Below, piece by piece: positions 1 to 5,557 of a stretch of 5,557 nt of DNA. The stretch's first letter is position 1. Each line of letters opens with the position of its first letter. Origin of the DNA: Acidobacteriota bacterium (GTDB taxonomy: Bacteria; Acidobacteriota; Terriglobia; Versatilivoradales; Versatilivoraceae); NCBI GenBank assembly GCA_026706225.1, contig JAPOZE010000138.1, positions 1 through 5,557 of the forward strand, in the 5' to 3' direction. The notes below the pieces were generated by a model. That model was not told the origin of the DNA and searched no databases. It saw nothing but the letters and a program-made list of their open reading frames with translations. The position numbers were made by a program, and so were the translations under genes.

Positions 1-826
1 CAAGCTGGACTGCTACCGGGAGGCAGGGGTCAATCGAATCAGCCTGGGAGTCCAGACTTTCCAGGACCACCTGCTGAAGAAGGTCGGACGGTCTCACAGC
101 GTGGCCGATTCGATTTCAACCGTGGAGCTGTGCCGCCGCAAGGGTATCGACAACTTGAACGTCGACCTGATTGCCGGCCTGCCGGGCCAGACGGAGGAGG
201 ATTGGCTGGAGAACCTGGGCCGGGTGGCGGCTCTCTCGCCCGAGCACCTCTCCCTGTATCTGCTGGAGATCCACGAAGATGCACATCTGGGGAAGCGAGA
301 GGGAATGGCCGGCGCCTCCCTGCCGGACGAGGAGCTGGTTGCCGATTGGTACCAGCAGTCGGTGGAATGGCTGGGAAGCGCCGGCTGGGAGCAGTATGAA
401 ATCTCCAACTTCTGCAAGCCGGGCCGGCAGTCCCGCCACAACCTGAAGTACTGGACCGATCAACCCTTCGTCGGTTTCGGGTGCGGCGCCCATTCCTACT
501 GGGCGGGGGAGCGTTGGGGCAATGAGCGAGATCCCGTCCGTTACGTCGAGTTGCTGGAGGCCGGAGAGCCTGCTACTACCTTTCGATCCGAGATCATTCC
601 CAGGCAGCATCTCGAAGAGGTGGTCTTTCTGGGTCTGCGGCTCAATGCCGGCCTGGACCTGTGGCGCTGCCGGCGACAATTCGGGTTTGACCTGCGGGAC
701 CGATTCGGCCGGGAACTGAGCCAACTGGCCCAAGGGGGGCTGATCGAAATCGAAGGAGACCGTTTGAAGCTGACCTCCAGAGGGCGACTGTTCTCCAACG
801 AAGTCTTTGTCCAATTCATGCAGTAG
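1..826 (+). CDS. hemW: HemW, radical-SAM heme chaperone / coproporphyrinogen III oxidase-like protein, 3' part only
   Basis: This is the 3' part of a gene entering from the left edge; the frame starts at base 2 and gives 274 residues up to the TAG stop. HemW proteins are about 380-400 residues, so roughly the first 100-120 are missing, including the CxxxCxxC cysteines that hold the radical-SAM 4Fe-4S cluster. Visible family motifs, in window residues, are GVNRISLGVQTF (9-20), GRSHS (29-33), the barrel strand VDLIAGLPGQT (54-64), YEISNF (132-137), SRHNLKYW (144-151) and GFGCGAHSY (158-166). A winged-helix-like C-terminal region ends with LTSRGRLFSNEV. The family resembles HemN, but members of the HemW branch act as heme-binding chaperones rather than as coproporphyrinogen oxidase. 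The YEISNF, HNLKYW and GAHS blocks support HemW over HemN. The GTG at 101 is internal, because homology continues upstream of it in frame. Confidence 0.93.
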   Translation, partial: KLDCYREAGVNRISLGVQTFQDHLLKKVGRSHSVADSISTVELCRRKGIDNLNVDLIAGLPGQTEEDWLENLGRVAALSPEHLSLYLLEIHEDAHLGKREGMAGASLPDEELVADWYQQSVEWLGSAGWEQYEISNFCKPGRQSRHNLKYWTDQPFVGFGCGAHSYWAGERWGNERDPVRYVELLEAGEPATTFRSEIIPRQHLEEVVFLGLRLNAGLDLWRCRRQFGFDLRDRFGRELSQLAQGGLIEIEGDRLKLTSRGRLFSNEVFVQFMQ

Positions 827-877
827 GATCAGGACTCGGCCCGGAAGGACTCAATGTCGAACCGGCCCGCCCCGAGC

Positions 878-892
878 CATCCTGGCAGGATG
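878..892 (+). other. Small hairpin downstream of hemW, possible weak transcription end
   Basis: CATCCT (878-883) and AGGATG (887-892) are perfect reverse complements around a GGC loop. The hairpin lies 51 bases after the hemW stop and before the putative larC promoter, which is where a terminator would be expected. No T-run follows (the next bases are ATTCATCGG), and the right arm can also pair with TCATC at 895-899. It is therefore not a convincing intrinsic terminator. It could be a 3'-end protecting structure or chance. Confidence 0.3.
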
Positions 893-926
893 ATTCATCG
901 GTGACCCTTGGAGGGCAGGGTTCACC

Positions 927-956
927 TTGACAAACGGCTGAATCCGGGCCTAGTGT
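927..956 (+). promoter_or_regulatory. Candidate sigma70-type promoter for larC
   Basis: TTGACA at 927-932 matches the -35 consensus perfectly. After an 18-base spacer, TAGTGT at 951-956 matches the -10 consensus TATAAT only at T1, A2 and T6, which are its most conserved positions. Transcription would start near 962-965, giving a leader of about 65 bases before the GTG at 1028. The position, in the only sizeable gene-free gap of the window and just upstream of a strong ribosome binding site, supports the call. The weak -10 and the slightly long spacer keep it tentative. It could drive larC and, given the short gaps downstream, metG, the DedA gene and the TatD gene as well. Confidence 0.42.
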
Positions 957-1014
957 TCTGTCTCGGAAGCGGGGTTGCCCTATTTCCGAGCGCAACGGCG
1001 CGGGACCGTTCCTT

Positions 1015-1019
1015 GGAGG
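1015..1019 (+). promoter_or_regulatory. Shine-Dalgarno sequence that sets the larC start
   Basis: GGAGG at 1015-1019 lies 8 bases upstream of a GTG at 1028-1030 that is in the larC frame. The spacing is close to ideal. LarC homology (TLYFDCFSGISGDM) begins only a few residues after this GTG, so the site decides between 1028 and the farther upstream TTG at 908. Confidence 0.75.
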
Positions 1020-1027
1020 CGAGACAG

Positions 1028-2236
1028 GTGGGAAGTCAAAGGAGTGACACGCTTTATTTCGACTGCTTCTCGGGAATCAGTGGAGACATGATCCTGGGAG
1101 CGCTGGTGGATCTGGGACTCCCGCCGGAGCATCTCGCCTGCGAGCTGGAAAAGCTGAGCGTCAGAAACTTCCGCCTCAAATCGTACCGCGTCAACAAGGC
1201 AGGAATTCAGGCCACCAAGTACGACGTGGAAACCGGAGAAGAGCACCATCACCGGCACTATTCGACCATCGAGAAGATCATCCGCGGCAGCACTCTGGAT
1301 GCCTGGGTCCAGGACAATGCCTGCCGGTCCTTTCTCCGGCTTGCCGAAGCCGAGGCCAAGGTGCACGGCACCACGGTGGAAAAGGTTCACTTTCACGAAG
1401 TGGGAGCCGTGGACGCCATCGTCGATATTGTCGGAGCCTTTATCGGATTGCACTGGTTGGGCGCGCCCCGGTGTCTGGCCTCCGCCCTCAACGTGGGTTG
1501 GGGGACCGTTGACTGCGCCCACGGGACCATGCCCGTTCCCGCGCCGGCGACAGCCGAACTGCTCAAGGGAGTGCCCGTCTACTCCAACCGGGTTGGAGGC
1601 GAACTGGTTACGCCGACGGGAGCGGCCATCCTGACCACCATTTGCCGGAGTTTCGGGGAGTTGCCGGGCTTTCGGGTGGAGAGAATCGGGTACGGCGCCG
1701 GCAGTCGGGATCACAAGGAAGGCGCCAACGTGCTCCGAGTGTTGAGCGGCCGTGGGGTCGATGAAGATTCGGCTTCCCCGGATTCCAAGGTGTGGGTTCT
1801 GGAAGCCAACATCGACGACATGAGCCCCCAGATTATCGGATATGTTCAGGGGAAGCTGTTTGAACTGGGAGTGCATGACGTGTTCACCTGTCCGGTCCAG
1901 ATGAAAAAGAACCGTCCGGGAATCCTTCTGACCGTCATCCTTCCATTGGAGCTGCTGGATGGGGTCTGCAAGGTGCTGTTCGAGGAAACCACCACCCTGG
2001 GCCTTCGCTATCACCAATGCCACCGGCAGGTGTTGGAGAGAACGGTTGAGCCGGTGGAAGGTCCGCTGGGCAAGGTGTCCGTCAAAGTGGCCCGGATGGA
2101 AGGCAGAATCGTCAGTTTTTCTCCCGAGTATGAGGAATGCAAGGTCCTGGCCCATCGCCACCAGGTGCCCTTCAAGCAGGTGCAGCGGCAGGTGGTTCAG
2201 GAATTCCTGAAGCAGCAGGGAAAACACTTGGGATAG
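1028..2236 (+). CDS. larC: LarC, nickel insertion protein of nickel-pincer nucleotide cofactor synthesis
   Basis: The product is 402 residues from a GTG start, the usual length for an unsplit LarC (former DUF111 family). LarC is a CTP-dependent cyclometallase that inserts nickel into the pyridinium bis-thiocarboxylate mononucleotide made by LarB and LarE, completing the cofactor of lactate racemase and related enzymes. Visible motifs are LYFDCFSGISGDMILGAL (9-26), a histidine-rich stretch EEHHHRHYS (71-79), VHFHEVGAVDAIVDIVG (120-136), GTMPVPAPAT (166-175), ELVTPTGAAIL (192-202), NIDDMSPQ (261-268) and KKNRPG (293-298). The LarC1-like and LarC2-like halves lie in one continuous frame, unlike Lactiplantibacillus plantarum, where a programmed frameshift joins them. 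The frame stays open upstream to a TTG at 908, but that extra 40-residue leader has no family likeness and spans the candidate promoter. No larA, larB or larE is visible here. The stop lies 34 bases before metG. Confidence 0.93.
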   Translation: MGSQRSDTLYFDCFSGISGDMILGALVDLGLPPEHLACELEKLSVRNFRLKSYRVNKAGIQATKYDVETGEEHHHRHYSTIEKIIRGSTLDAWVQDNACRSFLRLAEAEAKVHGTTVEKVHFHEVGAVDAIVDIVGAFIGLHWLGAPRCLASALNVGWGTVDCAHGTMPVPAPATAELLKGVPVYSNRVGGELVTPTGAAILTTICRSFGELPGFRVERIGYGAGSRDHKEGANVLRVLSGRGVDEDSASPDSKVWVLEANIDDMSPQIIGYVQGKLFELGVHDVFTCPVQMKKNRPGILLTVILPLELLDGVCKVLFEETTTLGLRYHQCHRQVLERTVEPVEGPLGKVSVKVARMEGRIVSFSPEYEECKVLAHRHQVPFKQVQRQVVQEFLKQQGKHLG

Positions 2237-2239
2237 AAA

Positions 2240-2260
2240 GGTCGTCAGCAGCCTGCGACC
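2240..2260 (+). other. Stem-loop in the larC-metG spacer, just upstream of the metG start
   Basis: GGTCG (2240-2244) pairs with CGACC (2256-2260). CAG (2246-2248) pairs with CTG (2253-2255), leaving one bulged T and a CAGC tetraloop: eight base pairs in 21 bases. The structure fills most of the 34-base spacer and ends 10 bases before the metG ATG. No T-run follows, so it is not a standard intrinsic terminator, and it is far too short for a T-box or S-box riboswitch. It may affect metG translation or mRNA processing, or be chance. Confidence 0.35.
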
Positions 2261-2270
2261 CGCATCTTCA

Positions 2271-4283
2271 ATGGATACCTTCTACATCACCACCCCTCTC
2301 TACTACATCAATGCCCGGCCGCACCTGGGACACACCTATACCACCCTGGTGGCCGATTGCTTGAGTCGCTACAAGAGGATGCAAGGCCACGACGTGTGCT
2401 TTCTCACCGGCACCGACGAGCACGGCCAGAACATCGAGCGGGCCGCCGCTGCCCAGGGGGTGTCGCCGGCGGTGCTGGCCGATCGCAACGCGGGAGCCTA
2501 TCGCAAGTTGTGGTCGCGGTTCGGGGTGGAGTACGACCGTTTCATTCGCACCACCGGCAAGAGCCACTACGCGGCCGCCGCCGAGGTGTTCCAGCGCGCC
2601 TTCGACAACGGTTTCATCTACAAGGGCGAGTATTCCGGCTGGTACTGCATTCCCTGCAACCTGTTTGCGCCCGAGGCCGAATCGGCCCCGGACTGCGACG
2701 TCTGCCAGCGACCCACCGAGCGGGTCACCGAGGATAGCTATTTTTTCAAGCTGTCCGCCTTTCAGAAGCAGCTTCTGGATCTCTACGAAAAACACCCCGA
2801 GTTCATCAACCCATCCTCTCGTCGCAACGAAGTGATGCGCTTCGTCAGCGATGGCCTCAAGGACCTGTCCGTCAGCCGGACCTCGGTCAAATGGGGCATT
2901 CCCGTTCCCGTGGACGACAACCACGTCATCTACGTCTGGTTCGACGCCCTGGTGGGCTACCTCTCGGGAATCGGATTCGGGAACAGCCAGGAGCAGGACC
3001 AGTTCCGCAAGTACTGGCCGGCCCAGGTTCAATTGGTGGGAAAGGACATCATTCGCTTTCACACCGTCTATTGGCCGGCCTTCCTGCTGGCGGCCGGCCT
3101 CCCGCTTCCCGAACGGGTCCACGCCCACGGCTGGTGGCTCAAGGACGAAGCCAAGATGTCCAAGTCTCGCGGCAACGTCATCAACCCCCATCTGCTGCTC
3201 AACCACTTCGGTTCGGATGCGGTCCGGTATTTTCTGTTGCGGGAGATCCCCTTTGGAGCCGACGGCAACTTCTCCTACCAGGCCATGATTCAGAGGACCA
3301 ACAGCGACCTGGCCAACGATCTGGGCAACCTGGTCTCCCGCACCCTGGCGCTGATTTCCAGGAACTTTGCCGACACCGTCCCGCCCCCCTCCGCGGAACC
3401 TTCGTCGCTGGAGGACGAACTGAAGAAACATGCCCTGGCGACCGTTGAGGCCTATCAGGGCCATATGGACCGGTTGGCCTTCAGCAGAGCCCTGGAGGCG
3501 GTTTGGGAATTGCTCTCCCGCACCAACAAGTACATCAACGTCTGTGCTCCCTGGACCCTGGCGGGCGACGAGGCCCAGCGGCCCCGCCTGGCGACCATTC
3601 TCCACACCTGCGCCGAGGTGGTGCGGATCGTCACCGTCCTGCTGGCTCCGGTGTTGCCCGCCAGTTGCGTCAAAGTCTGGAAACAGTTGGGGCAGCGGGA
3701 AGCATTGAACCTTCAACGGCTGGACCGGCTGCAATGGAGCCGGGAATTGTCGGGAAACAAGCTGGGTGAAATCACGGCCGTTTTCCCGCGTCTGGACAGA
3801 AAGTCCCTGCTGGACTCGCTTTTCGGCTCCGGCAGCGGTGGGCAGAAGAAGTCCGCTGACGGTCAGGACAAGAAAAAGCCCTCGGCGGTTCGAAAAGAGG
3901 CCGCACGGAAGTCGGCTTCCGCGAAGACTTCTGCGCCGTCACCCGCCGGCGGCAAGACCATTGGCATTGAAGACTTCGTCAAGGTCGATCTGCGGGTGGG
4001 CCAGGTGGTTGAGGCCGAAAAGGTCAAGGGCGCCGACCGCCTCTTGCGGCTGAGCGTGGACATGGGACGGGAAACCCGTCAGATTGTGGCCGGAATCGCC
4101 CAGGCCTATCCCGCCGAGAGCCTGGTTGGAAAGAAGATCATCGTGGTGGCCAACCTGCAGCCGCGCAAGCTGCGGGGACTGGAGTCCAACGGAATGCTGC
4201 TGGCGGCGTCAGTTGGAGATGAGGACAGGCCGGTGCTGGCCACCTTTCTGGAGGAGGTCCCCAACGGCGCTCGCCTGAAATAG
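2271..4283 (+). CDS. metG: Methionyl-tRNA synthetase with C-terminal tRNA-binding domain
   Basis: This 670-residue cytoplasmic class I synthetase charges tRNA-Met and initiator tRNA with methionine using ATP. The start MDTFYITTPLYYIN is the family's typical N-terminus. The HIGH signature is HLGH at 18-21, and KMSKS is at 295-299 within KMSKSRGNV. The connective peptide carries two cysteine pairs, C126/C129 and C142/C145, consistent with a single zinc knuckle. YVWFDALVGY (221-230) is the conserved block around the active site, and the anticodon-binding helical domain includes NKYINVCAPW (419-428). A linker rich in Lys, Ala and Ser (about 520-562) leads to an EMAPII/Trbp111-like OB-fold tRNA-binding domain (about 563-670), as in longer bacterial dimeric MetRS such as the roughly 660-residue Bacillus enzyme. 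No Shine-Dalgarno is evident in the 20 bases before the ATG. Co-transcription with larC (34-base gap) and the DedA gene (26-base gap) is likely. Confidence 0.97.
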   Translation: MDTFYITTPLYYINARPHLGHTYTTLVADCLSRYKRMQGHDVCFLTGTDEHGQNIERAAAAQGVSPAVLADRNAGAYRKLWSRFGVEYDRFIRTTGKSHYAAAAEVFQRAFDNGFIYKGEYSGWYCIPCNLFAPEAESAPDCDVCQRPTERVTEDSYFFKLSAFQKQLLDLYEKHPEFINPSSRRNEVMRFVSDGLKDLSVSRTSVKWGIPVPVDDNHVIYVWFDALVGYLSGIGFGNSQEQDQFRKYWPAQVQLVGKDIIRFHTVYWPAFLLAAGLPLPERVHAHGWWLKDEAKMSKSRGNVINPHLLLNHFGSDAVRYFLLREIPFGADGNFSYQAMIQRTNSDLANDLGNLVSRTLALISRNFADTVPPPSAEPSSLEDELKKHALATVEAYQGHMDRLAFSRALEAVWELLSRTNKYINVCAPWTLAGDEAQRPRLATILHTCAEVVRIVTVLLAPVLPASCVKVWKQLGQREALNLQRLDRLQWSRELSGNKLGEITAVFPRLDRKSLLDSLFGSGSGGQKKSADGQDKKKPSAVRKEAARKSASAKTSAPSPAGGKTIGIEDFVKVDLRVGQVVEAEKVKGADRLLRLSVDMGRETRQIVAGIAQAYPAESLVGKKIIVVANLQPRKLRGLESNGMLLAASVGDEDRPVLATFLEEVPNGARLK

Positions 4284-4286
4284 GGC

Positions 4287-4300
4287 GGGGCTCAAGCCCC
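4287..4300 (+). other. GC hairpin in the metG-dedA gap
   Basis: GGGGC (4287-4291) and GCCCC (4296-4300) form a perfect five-pair GC stem around a TCAA tetraloop. It begins 3 bases after the metG stop and ends directly against the AGAGG ribosome-binding-like sequence of the next gene. No T-run follows, so intrinsic termination is unlikely. It could modulate access to the weak start of the DedA gene or stabilise the metG 3' end. Confidence 0.35.
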
Positions 4301-4305
4301 AGAGG
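4301..4305 (+). promoter_or_regulatory. Weak ribosome binding site for the DedA gene
   Basis: AGAGG at 4301-4305 is the only Shine-Dalgarno-like sequence before the TTG start at 4310. Its spacing of 4 bases is shorter than ideal. It abuts the right arm of the hairpin at 4287-4300, so its use may depend on ribosomes finishing metG 26 bases upstream. The site supports the TTG as start but suggests modest initiation. Confidence 0.4.
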
Positions 4306-4309
4306 TTCC

Positions 4310-4975
4310 TTGGAAGCGATACTCGAGTTTTTCGAAAGTCTCTACAACCCGGAAAAGCTGACCGACCTGATCCGGTCGGGTGGCTACCTGGTGCTGGCGG
4401 CGATCGTCTTTGCCGAAACCGGCTTGTTTATCGGTTTTTTCCTGCCGGGGGACTCCCTGCTTTTCCTGGCGGGCCTGGTGGCAGCAAAGGGGTTCTTCGA
4501 CGTCACCATTCTGATGGTGCTGCTGAGTGTGATGGCCATCGTCGGCGACGCCGTGGGCTATGGCATCGGCTTCAGAGCCGGAGTGGCGCTCTACAAGAGG
4601 GAAGACAGCTTCTGGTTCCGCAAGAAGCACCTCCACTATGCCCGGGAGTTTTACGAAAGGCACGGAGGAAAGGCCATCGTGCTGGCCCGCTTCGTGCCCT
4701 TCGCCCGAACCTTTGCGCCGGTGGTGGCGGGTATTGGCCAGATGTCCTATCCCCGCTTTGCCGCCTTCAACGTGTTCGGTGGTATCTTTTGGGTGGTGTC
4801 GATGGTCCTGGCCGGGTATTACCTGGGTCAGGTGGCCTGGATTCGCGACAACCTGGAGAAGGTGGTCCTGCTGATCGTATTCCTTTCGATTACGCCCATT
4901 CTCTTTGAATGGGCGCGACACCGGTTCAGGGAGAGAGCGGGGAGGTCGCCGGACCGGCAATCGCCACCAAGCTGA
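4310..4975 (+). CDS. DedA-family integral membrane protein (SNARE-associated / VTT domain)
   Basis: This 221-residue polytopic inner-membrane protein matches the DedA family in length. Family members are linked to undecaprenyl-phosphate or phospholipid flipping, proton-motive-force homeostasis and envelope stress tolerance; which lipid this one handles cannot be read from sequence. Signature blocks are ETGLFIGFFLPGDSLLFLAG (36-55) and ARFVPFARTFAPVVAG (126-141), followed by NVFGGIFW (154-161). The residues known to matter in E. coli YqjA (E39, D51, R130, R136) have counterparts here at E36, D48, R127 and R133. Hydrophobic segments lie near 26-45, 48-60, 64-82, 122-142 (probably re-entrant), 152-175 and 184-199, followed by a basic tail. 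TTG is chosen because no ATG or GTG lies nearby upstream in frame, and the next in-frame GTG would cut into the first hydrophobic segment. The stop shares one base with the next gene's start, so translation is probably coupled. Confidence 0.93.
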   Translation: MEAILEFFESLYNPEKLTDLIRSGGYLVLAAIVFAETGLFIGFFLPGDSLLFLAGLVAAKGFFDVTILMVLLSVMAIVGDAVGYGIGFRAGVALYKREDSFWFRKKHLHYAREFYERHGGKAIVLARFVPFARTFAPVVAGIGQMSYPRFAAFNVFGGIFWVVSMVLAGYYLGQVAWIRDNLEKVVLLIVFLSITPILFEWARHRFRERAGRSPDRQSPPS

Positions 4976-5557
4976 TGTTCATCGATTCCCACGCCCATCT
5001 GGCGGAAGCCGAGTTTCAATCGGACCTGCCCTCAGTCCTGAATCGATCCCGATCTGCACGGGTGGAACGCGTGCTGGTGATCGGAGACGGGGTGGACCCG
5101 GCAAAAACCGAGAAGGCGGTTTTGCTGGGAGAACGTGAGCGTGACCTGGATGTGGCTGCGGGCATTCATCCCCACGAGGCGAGCCTGGCCTCGGAGTCGA
5201 GCCTGGACAATCTCGTCCGGTTGGCGCAGTCGGGCAGACTGGTTGCCTGGGGGGAAATCGGACTGGACTTCCATTACAGCCATTCTCCGCCCGAAGAGCA
5301 GGAGGCGGTATTCGACCGCCAACTGGCTCTGGCCCGAGAGGCGGGTCTTCCGGTAGTGATTCACACCAGGGAGGCCGAAGACCGGACCCTGGAGATTCTG
5401 GGCGCGCACTTCGGCAATGGCGATTCGGCGGGTGTGATGCACTGTTTCAGCGGCAGCCTGGCCATGGCCCTGGGCTGCCTGGAAATGGGATTTCATATCT
5501 CGTTCTCGGGTATGCTGACCTTTCCCAAGGCCCACAATCTCCGCCAGGTGGCCCGGG
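4975..5557 (+). CDS. TatD-family metal-dependent hydrolase (DNase), 5' part only
   Basis: The frame opens at ATG 4975 and is still open at the window edge, giving 194 residues of an expected 255-265. TatD-family enzymes are amidohydrolase-fold TIM barrels that use two divalent metals to hydrolyse nucleic acids, with reported 3'-5' exonuclease activity on DNA or RNA. Metal-ligand motifs are in order: DSHAHL (4-9, with H6 and H8), GIHPHEA (63-69), GEIGLDFHYS (93-102, with E94), PVVIHTREAED (126-136, with H130) and HCFSG (156-160, with H156). The late catalytic aspartate (a TDAP-like motif) lies past the window. The start overlaps the upstream stop as TGATG. No close Shine-Dalgarno is seen; the purine-rich GGGGAGG at 4939-4945 is about 29 bases away, which favours translational coupling. 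Position near metG recalls the yabD/ycfH-type branch, but the paralogue cannot be fixed from a partial sequence. Confidence 0.94.
   Translation, partial: MFIDSHAHLAEAEFQSDLPSVLNRSRSARVERVLVIGDGVDPAKTEKAVLLGERERDLDVAAGIHPHEASLASESSLDNLVRLAQSGRLVAWGEIGLDFHYSHSPPEEQEAVFDRQLALAREAGLPVVIHTREAEDRTLEILGAHFGNGDSAGVMHCFSGSLAMALGCLEMGFHISFSGMLTFPKAHNLRQVAR

Noticed and set aside
71..79. Poly-histidine in LarC (EEHHHRHYS, residues 71-79 of the protein; bases 1238-1264) as something unusual
   Set aside because: A histidine-rich stretch at this place is normal for LarC-type nickel-handling proteins. The coordinates given here are protein residues.
116..814. A 232-codon open frame on the - strand, opposite hemW
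   Set aside because: It is a shadow frame; the + strand frame carries clear HemW motifs throughout.
878..892. A true intrinsic terminator after hemW
   Set aside because: The six-pair stem is not followed by a T-run, so it is listed only as a hairpin of uncertain role.
908..1027. A 40-residue N-terminal extension of LarC as real coding sequence
   Set aside because: There is no family similarity, it begins with TTG without a good ribosome site, and it contains a promoter-like element and the Shine-Dalgarno for GTG 1028.
980..2227. A 415-codon open frame on the - strand, antisense to larC
   Set aside because: It is a shadow of larC: low-complexity translation rich in His, Gln and Gly, no family motifs, and LarC is well supported on the + strand.
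2237..2270. T-box or SAM riboswitch ahead of metG
   Set aside because: The spacer is only 34 bases, far shorter than either class; no T-box sequence or terminator with T-run is present.
2268..3734. A 488-codon open frame on the - strand, antisense to metG
   Set aside because: It lies entirely opposite an unmistakable MetRS. Long stop-free antisense frames are expected in GC-rich genes with strong codon bias, and its translation shows no recognisable domain.
4292..4960. A 222-codon open frame on the - strand, opposite the DedA gene
   Set aside because: It mirrors the DedA gene almost end to end. The translation is strongly hydrophilic and His/Gln-rich, as expected for the complement of membrane-protein codons.

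Overview
This is a GC-rich (roughly 60% by eye) bacterial chromosomal window. It is densely coded, and every supported gene lies on the + strand. The order is hemW (3' part), larC, metG, a DedA-family membrane protein gene, then a TatD-family hydrolase gene (5' part). The proteins look like those of a free-living, GC-rich Gram-negative-type bacterium. An acidobacterial-type lineage is my guess from the general look of the proteins, but the window holds no decisive taxonomic marker. I see no mobile element, CRISPR array, phage gene, tRNA or rRNA.

Layout: Bases 1-826 encode the C-terminal 274 residues of HemW, a radical-SAM heme chaperone-type protein. A 201-base gap follows. It holds a small hairpin, a plausible sigma70-type promoter with a perfect TTGACA -35 box, and a good Shine-Dalgarno sequence placed for a GTG start at 1028. 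From there larC runs as one uninterrupted frame to 2236; its product is the nickel-inserting enzyme of nickel-pincer cofactor synthesis. A 34-base spacer, mostly taken up by a possible stem-loop, leads to metG (2271-4283). metG encodes a methionyl-tRNA synthetase with a C-terminal tRNA-binding domain. A 26-base gap with a perfect GGGGC/GCCCC hairpin precedes a TTG-started DedA membrane protein gene (4310-4975). The TGA stop of that gene shares one base with the ATG of the TatD-family gene, which runs off the window end.

Functional reading: metG next to a tatD-like gene is a recurrent bacterial arrangement (for example metS-yabD in Bacillus subtilis), and here a DedA gene sits between them. 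The short gaps suggest larC-metG-dedA-tatD can be transcribed together from the promoter near 927-956. The genes do not form one pathway: they cover heme handling, a nickel cofactor, tRNA charging, membrane lipid or ion homeostasis, and nucleic-acid hydrolysis. The window is largely housekeeping. I found no convincing undescribed system. The most useful points are the corrected larC start with its own promoter, larC without other lar genes in view, and the hairpins in the short gaps before metG and dedA.
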